DNA of 7,937 bases from an uncultured Treponema sp. (GCA_937893155.1 CALBGU010000232.1:1-7937), one strand, 5' to 3'. Shown: positions 1 through 5,828, counted from the stretch's first letter. The notes: generated by a model not told the origin, from the sequence alone. Numbers and translations: made by a program.

Positions 1-861
1 GTTTTCCACGATTAACCGCGTTCGGTTTCCCAAAAACAGCGCAGATTTTATGCTTCCGCCACAATCCGAGCCTTCTGCTGTCGAAAGCGAAAGCCATTCG
101 GGGCGCACCATAATGGTGTTGCCGTTTTTGTCTTGCAAAAAATTTGCTCGTCCCACAAAATCCGCCGTGAACGCGCTGGTTGGTCGAAAATAGATGTCGT
201 GCGGGCTTCCGAGTTGCAAAAGTTCGCCGTTTTGAATGACGGCGATGCGGTCGGAAAGCGAAAGCGCTTCGTCTTGGTCGTGCGTAACGTAAATCGTGGT
301 GATTTTTAATTGCTGTTGGATTTCTTTGAGTTCTTCACGCACTCGTTCGCGAAGTTTTGTGTCGAGGCTGGAAAGCGGCTCGTCCATCAAGAGCACTTTC
401 GGCTTGAGCACGAGTGAACGCGCCAATGCAGAGCGCTGTTGTTGTCCGCCCGAGAGTTCTGACGGTCGGCTGTCAAGCAGAGATTCGATGTTGAGTGATT
501 TTGCGATTTCAAAAACGGCTTCGTTTTCAGCATCTCGCGAAAGCCGCGGGCGCGAAAATCCCATGGCGTATCGAATATTTTCAGCGATGGTGAGATGCGG
601 AAAAAGGGCGTAATCCTGAAAAACCATACCGACTTTTCGCTTATTTGGTTCAATGCCCCGCTGATTTTTGCCGTCAATGTAAATTGTCCCTTCGGTTGGC
701 TCTAAAAATCCGGCAATGAGACGCAAAAGCGTTGTTTTTCCGCAGCCGGACGGACCTAACAGCGTGGTAAAACTGTTTTTTGGGACTTCCAGTGAAAAAT
801 TTTTTACGGTTGACTCTGTTTTTCCGCCGTAAATGAATGAAATTCCGTCAATTTTTACCAT
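1..861 (-). CDS. Fe(III)-type ABC transporter ATP-binding protein, FbpC-like (C-terminus cut by left edge)
   Basis: This is the cytoplasmic ATPase that powers the importer encoded by the two genes upstream of it. Translating the minus strand from the ATG at 861-859 gives 287 open codons to position 1, so the C-terminus is missing. All nucleotide-binding motifs are intact: Walker A GPSGCGKTT (residues 36-44), Q-loop Gln82 in VFQDYALFPH, signature LSGGQQQR (136-143), Walker B VLLMDEP (156-162), D-loop SSLD and H-loop His194 in VTHDQDEA. Residues from about 235 on begin the accessory C-terminal domain usual in FbpC/PotA-class ATPases. Its ATG shares one base with the permease stop (TAATG), so the two genes are translationally coupled. 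The class is secure; Fe(III) rather than polyamine, phosphonate or another oxyanion is inferred from the neighbours. Confidence 0.93.
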   Translation of the reverse strand, partial: MVKIDGISFIYGGKTESTVKNFSLEVPKNSFTTLLGPSGCGKTTLLRLIAGFLEPTEGTIYIDGKNQRGIEPNKRKVGMVFQDYALFPHLTIAENIRYAMGFSRPRLSRDAENEAVFEIAKSLNIESLLDSRPSELSGGQQQRSALARSLVLKPKVLLMDEPLSSLDTKLRERVREELKEIQQQLKITTIYVTHDQDEALSLSDRIAVIQNGELLQLGSPHDIYFRPTSAFTADFVGRANFLQDKNGNTIMVRPEWLSLSTAEGSDCGGSIKSALFLGNRTRLIVEN

Positions 862-2534
862 TATATCTGATTTTTCTTGCGATGTATCCACCATTTTCTC
901 CTTTTTTTCAAAAAACGTGCCGCTATTTTTCCCATTCCCAGAATTGCGAATGTGATTATCGTTAAAAGAAGCGCGAGAGCGGCGGCATCTCCCCAAAATC
1001 CCTGTTCGGCAAGATTTAGGATTTTGATTGCCGTGAGCGGCGTGTTGAACGAAACGAGAAAAATCACAGCGCTCATAGTGCCGACTCCGCGCACAAAATC
1101 GTAAATGAATGCGTCGAAAAGCGCGCTGTGCGATAACGGCAGAATTATGCTCGAAAGCACTTGCAAGCGATTTGCGCCGAGCGAACGGGCGGCATCGTCA
1201 AGCGATGTTTTTATGTGCGCAAACGACGAGGATAAAATTCGGTATGAAAACGGCAAAAATCCCACCGCGATTGCAATGACGATGAGGACATTTGAGCGGT
1301 GAAAATTGAGTTTGGACGCACAAAGCGAAAATGCAAGACCAAAAAGCGTGCCCGGCACTGCCGCAGGGATTTGCGCGGCGGTATCGATGAGCTTTTTGAG
1401 CGGGCATTTTGTGCGGAAAACCATATATGCGGCACTTGCGGCAAGGAGCGTGCTTATTGTTGCGCCCAAAAGGGCAAATGCAATGCTGTTTTTCAGTTCC
1501 AGCGTGTATTTTGTCAGATTGCTGACGTGATTCAAAGTGAACGCTGTGTTCACGCCCCATACTTTCTGAAAACTTCCCGCGATGATTGCGGCGAATTGCG
1601 CGAGCACACAAAGCGACACAAGCGCACAAAAGAGCGTGAGAAAAACCCGAGACGAAAGCGAGCGTTTTTTGCCCGTTGCCGAAAACCCCCGCGAACCGAT
1701 TGCGCCTAATCGCGCCATATTTTTGCGGGTGATTTTGTTTTGCAAAAAAAACAAAATTGCGGACGGAACAACAAGAAAAATCCCCAAAACTGCGCTCGTG
1801 CCCGCTTTTACCCAGCCCGTGAGCTGCGTGTAAATCTCGACGGCGAGAACGCGGTAACGCCCTGCCACAATCATCGGATTGCCGAAATCGCTCATCACGG
1901 AAACCGCGATGAACAAAAACGAGGCGACAATTCCGGGAAACGAGAGCGGCAACGTTATCGTTCTGAAAATCTTTGAGCCAGACGCGCCCATTCCGTATGC
2001 GGCAAGTTCGAGTGAATGATTTATGTTTTTGAGATTTTCGCTACAAATCATATATGCGAGCGGAAAAAAGCACAGCGATTGCGCAATCAAAAGCCCGCGG
2101 AAGCCGTAAAGCGTAACGTCGAGCCCAAGGAGCGTGTTGGTGATAAATCCTTTTCGCCCCAGCAAAAGAATAAACGAAAGCCCGCCCACGAACGGCGGTG
2201 TAACTAAGTGGAGGAGGGGAATGGCTCTGAAAAAGCGCTTCATCGGGATTTCGCCGTACACGATTGCGTAGGCATACACATAGCCGATTGCGACAGAAAG
2301 CGCGGTGGACGACACGCACGAAACGAATGTGTTTTTAACGGCGCCTTTCCATACCGCTGACGACAACACTGCGCGAAAGTCGGTTGCTTTTGGTGTCAAC
2401 GCAACGCAGACGAGCGGAAAAAGGACGCACAACGAAAGCGCGACAATCAAAATGAGCCACGCAATCGTGAGAGATTTGCTTCCTTCTATTTGTAAGGCGC
2501 GAATTTTCTGCGTTATTTTACTTCCTGCGACCAT
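861..2534 (-). CDS. Fe(III)-type ABC transporter permease with two fused transmembrane domains, FbpB-like
   Basis: This is the inner-membrane channel of the importer, 557 residues. It has two tandem permease domains, each with about six hydrophobic segments, separated by a basic linker near residues 266-296. Each domain has the cytoplasmic loop that docks on the ATPase: LAAYGMGASGSKIFRTITLP at about 177-196 and AARSLGANRLQVLSSIILPL at about 448-467. A fused permease of this length is typical of FbpB/AfuB Fe(III) systems and lets one gene supply both transmembrane halves. The ATG at 2534 overlaps the last 22 bases of the binding-protein gene. No clear Shine-Dalgarno precedes it, so the exact start is uncertain and translation probably depends on coupling. 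Class confident, substrate inferred. Confidence 0.93.
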   Translation of the reverse strand: MVAGSKITQKIRALQIEGSKSLTIAWLILIVALSLCVLFPLVCVALTPKATDFRAVLSSAVWKGAVKNTFVSCVSSTALSVAIGYVYAYAIVYGEIPMKRFFRAIPLLHLVTPPFVGGLSFILLLGRKGFITNTLLGLDVTLYGFRGLLIAQSLCFFPLAYMICSENLKNINHSLELAAYGMGASGSKIFRTITLPLSFPGIVASFLFIAVSVMSDFGNPMIVAGRYRVLAVEIYTQLTGWVKAGTSAVLGIFLVVPSAILFFLQNKITRKNMARLGAIGSRGFSATGKKRSLSSRVFLTLFCALVSLCVLAQFAAIIAGSFQKVWGVNTAFTLNHVSNLTKYTLELKNSIAFALLGATISTLLAASAAYMVFRTKCPLKKLIDTAAQIPAAVPGTLFGLAFSLCASKLNFHRSNVLIVIAIAVGFLPFSYRILSSSFAHIKTSLDDAARSLGANRLQVLSSIILPLSHSALFDAFIYDFVRGVGTMSAVIFLVSFNTPLTAIKILNLAEQGFWGDAAALALLLTIITFAILGMGKIAARFLKKRRKWWIHRKKNQI

Positions 2535-3523
2535 TTTTCAAGAACCGTGTCTTTTTGTTCTGCCGCCAAAACCACATCGTAATCAATTAAGTCCAAATCG
2601 TCCACATTGACCGCGCCTTCGCCTTGTTTTGCCTCTGGATTTACCGGAGTTGCAAAATTGATTGATGCCATCAATTCTTGTGCTTCGCTTGAAAGCACAA
2701 AATCCACGAACTTTTTTGCGGCTTCCAGATTTTTTGAGTTCTTCATAATTGACACGCAATCCACATCTCCCACGCTCTGCGGCGGTGCAACGGTTTTTAC
2801 ATCGAAGCCTTCTGCGCGGTATTTTGCCAAGGCGTGAATGTACGAAATGCCGAGCGCGTATTCGCCTGTGCCGATGAGCTTTGCAGGAGCGCTTCCTGAA
2901 TCAGGAAATTGCCCCACCAGCGGCGCAAGACGCAAAAGATAATCCCAGCCTGCATCCTCTCCTAAGCGCTGAAGCTGATTCTGCACAAAAAGATATGCGG
3001 TAGAAGATGCCACAGGGTTTGTCATAACGATTTCGCCTTTGTACGCAGGATTGAGCAAATCTTCCCACGTTTTTGGCTCTGGAATGTCGGCAAATTTTTC
3101 GCGATACCGTCCCTCATTTATGCCGATTCCGAGCGTAAGAACACAAAATCCTGTCCAAGCGCCGTCTGAGGCGACTGCATACGGCGGCAGATTTTTTGCA
3201 AGCGGCGATGAATACGGCTCAAGAGCACCTTCGTTGTCCGCCTGAATGTGATAACTTGATGCGCCGCCCAAAAGAATGTCTGCCTGCGGATTGTTTTTTT
3301 CAACAATGACGCGATTCACCAATTCGCCTGTCGATGCGCGCAAAAATGCCGCTGGAATACCTGTGCGCTTGGTAAAAAGGTCGGTGAGCGCGAGCGTTTC
3401 TTCTTCGTGTATAATAGAATATATTTTTAATTCAGGCGTGTATGAAGTCTTTTCCTCGGTTTTTTTACAACTTGACATCAAAAGAGCAAGTGCCGCAACT
3501 GGAATCAAAACCAATTTTTTCAT
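2513..3523 (-). CDS. Extracellular substrate-binding lipoprotein of the ABC importer (FbpA/AfuA/IdiA-like)
   Basis: 336 residues, the ligand-capturing component and first gene of the leftward operon. The N-terminus MKKLVLIPVAALALLMSSCK is a type II signal peptide; Cys19 would be lipidated, anchoring the protein outside the inner membrane. The body reads as a type 2 periplasmic-binding fold of the AfuA kind: KIYSIIHEEE at 33-42, the ADILLGGASS strand at 81-90, KTWEDLLNPAYKGEI near 151-165, and a C-terminal AAKKFVDFVLSSEAQELM helix. FbpA proteins bind iron through a tyrosine pair; here the comparable stretch, GISYIHAL (225-232), has one Tyr, so metal ligation may differ and another ligand such as a phosphonate is possible. 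The start is supported by AGAGGAA at 3532-3538, about 8 nt upstream. Confidence 0.9.
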   Translation of the reverse strand: MKKLVLIPVAALALLMSSCKKTEEKTSYTPELKIYSIIHEEETLALTDLFTKRTGIPAAFLRASTGELVNRVIVEKNNPQADILLGGASSYHIQADNEGALEPYSSPLAKNLPPYAVASDGAWTGFCVLTLGIGINEGRYREKFADIPEPKTWEDLLNPAYKGEIVMTNPVASSTAYLFVQNQLQRLGEDAGWDYLLRLAPLVGQFPDSGSAPAKLIGTGEYALGISYIHALAKYRAEGFDVKTVAPPQSVGDVDCVSIMKNSKNLEAAKKFVDFVLSSEAQELMASINFATPVNPEAKQGEGAVNVDDLDLIDYDVVLAAEQKDTVLEKWSQEVK

Positions 3524-3531
3524 TTTATAGT

Positions 3532-3538
3532 TCCTCTC
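3532..3538 (-). promoter_or_regulatory. Ribosome-binding site of the binding-lipoprotein gene
   Basis: Read on the minus strand, the bases before the ATG are GAGAGGAACTATAAA. The AGAGGAA core lies about 8 nt from the start codon. It is the only clear Shine-Dalgarno in the three-gene operon and fixes the lipoprotein start at 3523. Confidence 0.7.
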
Positions 3539-3545
3539 AAAATCG

Positions 3546-3560
3546 TGAAATCAATTTTCA
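3546..3560 (-). promoter_or_regulatory. Candidate Fur-type operator upstream of the importer operon
   Basis: On the minus strand TGAAAATTGATTTCA is a 15-bp imperfect palindrome, TGAAA-N5-TTTCA. It matches the Fur 7-1-7 consensus TGATAATNATTATCA at 10 of 14 defined positions. It sits 23-37 bp upstream of the lipoprotein ATG, where an operator would block RNA polymerase. No convincing -35/-10 pair could be assigned in the surrounding AT-rich DNA, so this is a suggestion only. Confidence 0.3.
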
Positions 3561-3608
3561 AAATGTATGATATAAAAAATAATTTTGTTGGTATATATCC
3601 AGATTAAA

Positions 3609-3651
3609 AAAAATGCGCAAAGTCAGAAAGAAGCCGTTTTGTGCGCTTTTT
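3609..3651 (+). terminator. Weak hairpin with A/T arms (possible terminator-like structure)
   Basis: GCGCA (3615-3619) pairs with TGCGC (3642-3646). An outer A5/T5 extension pairs 3609-3613 with 3647-3651, leaving T3614 bulged and a loop of about 22 nt. It ends in a T-run on the plus strand. No plus-strand gene enters from the left, so a terminator role has no obvious client; it may insulate the two divergent units or mean nothing. Confidence 0.2.
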
Positions 3652-3692
3652 GCTGTATGTTAGGCGAGAAAATCACCCGTTTTTTCAGAGCG

Positions 3693-3736
3693 AAAAAGTG
3701 TCACTTTTAAACGATCGTTTAAAAATTACACTTATA
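3693..3736. repeat. Dyad 1: head-to-head pair of AAAAAGTGTCA-N4-TAAACGAT half-sites
   Basis: The plus-strand copy at 3693-3715 matches the half-site exactly. The minus-strand copy at 3736-3714 reads TATAAGTGTAA-TTTT-TAAACGAT and matches 16 of 19 defined positions. They share two central bases, giving a perfect 20-bp core palindrome TTTTAAACGATCGTTTAAAA (3705-3724). With the AAGTGT/ACACTT arms the symmetry covers 3696-3733, with two mismatched pairs. A TATAAT box overlaps its right end, which suits an operator or activator site. Confidence 0.85.
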
Positions 3737-3738
3737 AT
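3733..3738 (+). promoter_or_regulatory. Candidate -10 element for the caspase-like/LoaP operon
   Basis: TATAAT is a perfect -10 hexamer. Nothing resembling TTGACA lies 16-18 bp upstream, because that space is occupied by the core of dyad 1, centred about 20 bp before the hexamer. The arrangement suggests a promoter that a dyad-binding protein either activates or occludes. Transcription would start near 3745, leaving about 77 nt of leader containing dyad 2. Confidence 0.35.
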
Positions 3739-3766
3739 CAGCCATTTTACTTGAAATGTCAAGCCT

Positions 3767-3810
3767 AAAAAGTGTCAGAAATAAACGATGGATTAAAGTT
3801 GACACTTTTT
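3767..3810. repeat. Dyad 2: second head-to-head pair of the same half-site
   Basis: The plus-strand copy at 3767-3789 is exact outside its N4 spacer. The minus-strand copy at 3810-3788 reads AAAAAGTGTCA-ACTT-TAATCCAT and matches 17 of 19 positions. Here the outer arms are perfect (11 bp), whereas in dyad 1 the core is perfect. As RNA the arms extend to 14 bp (3764-3777 with 3800-3813, one G-U pair) and would cover GGG of the ribosome-binding site at 3811-3815. The dyad centres are 74 bp apart, about seven helical turns. Confidence 0.85.
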
Positions 3811-3815
3811 GGGAG
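3811..3815 (+). promoter_or_regulatory. Ribosome-binding site that selects the TTG start at 3822
   Basis: GGGAG ends 6 nt before the in-frame TTG at 3822-3824. No Shine-Dalgarno precedes the upstream in-frame ATG at 3756, and reading from there would translate through dyad 2. This favours the shorter protein. The first three bases can pair with 3764-3766 in the dyad-2 hairpin. Confidence 0.6.
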
Positions 3816-3821
3816 TTGATT

Positions 3822-4187
3822 TTGAAGCGGTTTGCGATTTTATGCGGCAGTGCGTCTACAGATTTTCAGCAGAAAAAGATTTCGCTGATGCACGAAAAGC
3901 TCATTGCAGAAGGCTGGGCAGAAAAAGAAATCACGGTGTTTGTGAACGGGGCTTCGGAGTTGCTTCTTGAATATTCTCTGAATAATTGCATAGCGCAAAA
4001 GGCAGAAAAAATCTTTTTGTACTTTTGTATGAAAAGCGAAGCGGACAACAAGCAAGATTCGTTTTTTCTTGGCACAGAAGAGATTAGAAAAGACGTTATT
4101 GCGCAGTATGACACTCTTTTTGCGAGAAATAATATAGAAAAAAGAATTGTCTATGACTATTGCTCTGAGTTTGAGTGTGCAGAATGA
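3822..4187 (+). CDS. Small protein upstream of loaP-like gene; possible degenerate caspase-like fold
   Basis: 121 residues from a TTG start (143 if ATG 3756 were used). It opens with a buried strand, FAILCGSAS, then a helix (QQKKISLMHEKLIAEGWAEK), a strand (ITVFVNGAS), a helix, and a second hydrophobic strand KIFLYFCMKS. This order resembles the start of clan CD peptidases (caspase or C13), where the second strand normally ends in a catalytic His-Gly; here the position reads CMKS, so I expect no peptidase activity. The fold call is inference from pattern and weak. The gene is real: good ribosome-binding site, and its stop overlaps the next start (ATGA), so it is co-translated with the antiterminator and probably belongs to its control circuit. 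Function unknown. Confidence 0.65.
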   Translation: MKRFAILCGSASTDFQQKKISLMHEKLIAEGWAEKEITVFVNGASELLLEYSLNNCIAQKAEKIFLYFCMKSEADNKQDSFFLGTEEIRKDVIAQYDTLFARNNIEKRIVYDYCSEFECAE

Positions 4188-4699
4188 ATTTTTATTGCAT
4201 ATCTGTTCTGACGGGCTTTGAAGAGCGCTATAAAGACAAAATTCAAAAGAAACTCAACGCACTCGATTCAAAGATACAAGGCAAAATCCATTTTTTGAAA
4301 AAGCAAATGCGCCTAAAGCACGGTAAAGAGTATTTTGAGGCTTTTTTCCCCGGATATGTGTTTTTGGAAACGAATGAAACGAAAGAGAGTGTGTTACGGG
4401 AAACCGCAAAGGAAAAGGAGTTTTTGCGCTTTTTGCCGTCGAATACCGATATTATGCCTCTCGGCGAGCGGGACAAAAATATTGTTTCGACGATATTGAG
4501 TTTTGGCTCTACGATAGGGATTTTGCCCGCCATGTTTGACGAGGGCGACAAAATTGTGATTTTAAGCGGCTTGTTTAAGGGGCTTTCTGGGCGAGTGGTC
4601 GCGGTGAACAGGCGAAACAAGCGCGTAAATATCGAGCTAGACTTTATGGGAAATGCAAAAGTGGTCGGCTTAACCTATGAAGAGATAAAAAAACAATAA
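4184..4699 (+). CDS. NusG-paralogue transcription antiterminator, LoaP/UpxY type
   Basis: 171 residues. The N-terminal NGN domain (about 1-85) begins MNFYCISVLTGFEE and contains FFPGYVFLET (54-63), the NGN motif that contacts RNA polymerase. A C-terminal KOW domain follows: EGDKIVILSGLFKGLSGRVV (120-139), then NRRNKRVNIELDFMG, close to the pattern of LoaP proteins. Specialised NusG paralogues load on polymerase at an RNA or DNA signal in a leader and let it pass terminators in long polysaccharide or antibiotic operons. The position just ahead of sugar genes fits this. ATG 4184 is chosen over GTG 4175 because it gives the ATGA overlap with the gene before and starts at the conserved domain edge. 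The family is secure; LoaP versus UpxY subfamily is less so. Confidence 0.9.
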   Translation: MNFYCISVLTGFEERYKDKIQKKLNALDSKIQGKIHFLKKQMRLKHGKEYFEAFFPGYVFLETNETKESVLRETAKEKEFLRFLPSNTDIMPLGERDKNIVSTILSFGSTIGILPAMFDEGDKIVILSGLFKGLSGRVVAVNRRNKRVNIELDFMGNAKVVGLTYEEIKKQ

Positions 4700-4719
4700 A
4701 TATTCATTTTATGAACACC

Positions 4720-4748
4720 TTGACAAAAGTTATGTTATGCACTAATAT
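4720..4748 (+). promoter_or_regulatory. Strong sigma-70-type promoter for the glycan operon
   Basis: TTGACA at 4720-4725, a 17-bp spacer, then TAATAT at 4743-4748: consensus -35, near-consensus -10 and ideal spacing. It lies 20 bp after the antiterminator gene stop, so the glycan genes have their own start near 4755 and a leader of about 200 nt before the first ketoisomerase. Confidence 0.8.
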
Positions 4749-4776
4749 AAAAGCATTAAAGGCAACCATTGTTGGC

Positions 4777-4798
4777 ACGGAGCTTGGTTCAAGCACGT
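4777..4798 (+). promoter_or_regulatory. Leader RNA hairpin, candidate antiterminator recognition element
   Basis: GCTTG (4782-4786) and CAAGC (4790-4794) form a 5-bp stem with a GTT loop. ACG/CGT (4777-4779 with 4796-4798) extend it beyond a GA/A internal loop, and CCATT/AATGG (4766-4770 with 4805-4809) could close an outer stem. It begins about 22 nt after the predicted transcription start. LoaP is known to bind a small leader hairpin, so place and shape fit; recognition by this protein is inference. Confidence 0.45.
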
Positions 4799-4809
4799 AT
4801 ACCGAATGG

Positions 4810-4952
4810 CGAACAAACTTTTTTCTAAAGAGCACGGGGAAATTATAAGCAAAATTGGTGTTCTTCTGGGGAAAAGGTGTCTTTACATTTTCTTATCATT
4901 TCTTTTTTTTTCTAATCAACAAAGCAAATCGCATTTTTTTTCTGACAACATT
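4810..4952 (+). promoter_or_regulatory. Long pyrimidine-rich leader before the first ketoisomerase gene
   Basis: This rest of the leader has long T-rich runs (4891-4911 and 4934-4942). A weak hairpin (GAAAA 4871-4875 with TTTTC 4888-4892) stands about 7 nt before the first run. It is not a good intrinsic terminator, but such T-runs can pause polymerase and would be a plausible antitermination target. An open frame from ATG 4806 crosses the stretch and joins the ketoisomerase in frame; its 49 residues look like translated T-tracts and lie outside the family domain. No Shine-Dalgarno is visible before 4953. Confidence 0.35.
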
Positions 4953-5414
4953 ATGAATTATCATCTCATCGACATGCAGGTGCATGGCGACCGCAGGGGA
5001 AAGCTCATTTCTCTTGAAGGTCTAAAAAATGTGCCTTTTGAAATCAAGCGTATTTATTATATGTTTGATACCCTACCGAATGAAGCCCGGGGCTTTCATG
5101 CTCATAAGGAACTGGAGCAGATTATCATCGCCATGGACGGAGCCTGCCGTTTCATTCTTGATGACGGAGAAAAGCGTGAGCAGGTGCTTTTGAACCGTCC
5201 TGATGTAGGTTTGTACATCGGAAAGAATATGTGGCGCGAGATGCACGATTTTTCTTATGGGTGTAAGTTAGTGGTTCTGGCGAGTGAATACTATGATGAG
5301 AAAGAGTATATAAGAAATTACGATGAATTTTTAAAATCATTGAAAAATAACGGGGGGGGGTACAACTGTAAAGTAGTTTTTGCTTCACCTTCTCTCGAAT
5401 GCTTTGCGGCATAG
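4953..5414 (+). CDS. dTDP-4-oxo-6-deoxyglucose 3,4-ketoisomerase family protein (FdtA/QdtA-like), copy 1
   Basis: 153 residues, a single cupin domain. The family enzymes move the keto group of dTDP-4-keto-6-deoxyglucose from C4 to C3, which makes C3 ready for amination on the way to dTDP-Fuc3NAc or Qui3NAc. The motif RGFHAHKELEQ carries both active-site histidines, at residues 49 and 51, the same numbers as in characterised FdtA. Other family blocks are DRRGKLISLEG, VPFEIKRIYYMF, NMWREMHDFS and YDEKEYIRNYDEFL. The domain ends near residue 131. After it come three glycines from a 9-G tract and a 17-residue tail (YNCKVV...) with no family counterpart, so the C-terminus depends on tract length. 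Start at 4953 chosen because the domain begins there; no Shine-Dalgarno. The gluco/galacto product cannot be decided by eye. Confidence 0.85.
   Translation: MNYHLIDMQVHGDRRGKLISLEGLKNVPFEIKRIYYMFDTLPNEARGFHAHKELEQIIIAMDGACRFILDDGEKREQVLLNRPDVGLYIGKNMWREMHDFSYGCKLVVLASEYYDEKEYIRNYDEFLKSLKNNGGGYNCKVVFASPSLECFAA
5351..5380 (+). repeat. Poly-G tract (9 G, 5352-5360) with shared flank, near 3' end of ketoisomerase 1
   Basis: C, then nine G, then TACAACTGTAAAGTAGTTTT. The first 16 bases recur exactly at 6106-6121, and resemblance continues for 14 more bases. With nine G the protein ends at TAG 5412-5414. One extra G gives a TAA four codons after the glycines, and one G fewer gives a TAG within a few codons. 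All three ends lie beyond the conserved fold, so the tract is more likely to alter the tail or coupling to the next gene than to remove activity. Confidence 0.85.
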
Positions 5415-5420
5415 GGAGGT
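5414..5420 (+). promoter_or_regulatory. Strong ribosome-binding site of ketoisomerase copy 2
   Basis: GGGAGGT directly follows the copy-1 stop codon; GGAGG (5415-5419) is 7 nt from the ATG at 5427. It is the strongest Shine-Dalgarno in the window and sits where ribosomes finishing copy 1 in the 9-G frame would terminate. Confidence 0.75.
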
Positions 5421-5426
5421 GGGTGA

Positions 5427-5828
5427 ATGGAACTTTGCAGACTGTTAAATTTTACAGAAAAAGGTGACGAGCGTGGTAAGCTCGTCATTGTGGAAGGTAA
5501 TCAAGATGTGCCGTTTGAGATAAAAAGGCTGTTCTATATTTACGGTTCAGACCATGATGTTGTTCGTGGAAAACATGCTAATCGTGAATCTGAATTTGTG
5601 CTTATAAATGTAAGTGGCACATCTAAAGTTATGGTTACTGACGGTAAGAATAAGCAGATTGTTGAGCTTACAAAACCCAGGCAAGGGGTATATCTTCCTA
5701 AGATGGTCTGGAAGGAAATGTATGATTTTTCTCCAGATTCTGTTTTGCTTGTGCTAGCTTCAACTCATTATGACGGAAATGAATATATAAGAGATTATAA
5801 TGAGTTTTGTAAACTGGAGCTGTCGTGA
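5427..5828 (+). CDS. FdtA/QdtA-family cupin protein, copy 2, second active-site His replaced by Asn
   Basis: 133 residues, the same cupin family as the gene before it and clearly its paralogue: DERGKLVIVEG, VPFEIKRLFYIYG, VWKEMYDFSPDS and YDGNEYIRDYNEF align block for block. The active-site motif reads RGKHANRESEF: His50 is kept, but the position of His51 in FdtA is Asn52. In FdtA both histidines are needed for ketoisomerase activity, so this copy may catalyse another sugar isomerisation, act with copy 1 as a heteromer, or be inactive. GKHAN-type members recur beside normal ones in my memory of glycan loci, which argues against simple decay. The start is fixed by GGGAGG; the stop overlaps the acyltransferase GTG (GTGA). 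Confidence 0.85.
   Translation: MELCRLLNFTEKGDERGKLVIVEGNQDVPFEIKRLFYIYGSDHDVVRGKHANRESEFVLINVSGTSKVMVTDGKNKQIVELTKPRQGVYLPKMVWKEMYDFSPDSVLLVLASTHYDGNEYIRDYNEFCKLELS
5816..5819 (+). promoter_or_regulatory. Ribosome-binding site supporting the GTG start of the acyltransferase
   Basis: GGAG lies 5 nt before GTG 5825-5827. The GTG overlaps the TGA stop of ketoisomerase copy 2, so initiation is probably coupled. Confidence 0.6.

Noticed and set aside
1198..1709. Long open frames overlapping the permease and binding-protein genes on both strands.
   Set aside because: Cysteine- and arginine-rich out-of-frame translations of the permease with no family features.
3758..3819. Dyad arms (TGACACTTTTTGGG) as terminal inverted repeats of an IS3-like insertion sequence.
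   Set aside because: Bases resemble some IS ends, but no transposase or remnant is present and the 22-nt gap is too small. The tandem double dyad fits an operator better; a genome search would decide.
3756..3821. ATG 3756 as start of the caspase-like gene.
   Set aside because: It would translate through dyad 2 and has no ribosome-binding site, while GGGAG stands 6 nt before TTG 3822.
4806..4952. Extension of the first ketoisomerase to an ATG at 4806 (49 more residues).
   Set aside because: No Shine-Dalgarno there, the added residues are translated leader and T-tracts, and the family domain begins at 4953. A true extension cannot be fully excluded because 4953 also lacks a Shine-Dalgarno.
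5412..5427. Fusion of the two ketoisomerases by stop-codon readthrough, since both are in the same frame.
   Set aside because: Two in-frame stops (TAG 5412-5414 and TGA 5424-5426) and a strong separate ribosome-binding site indicate two proteins.
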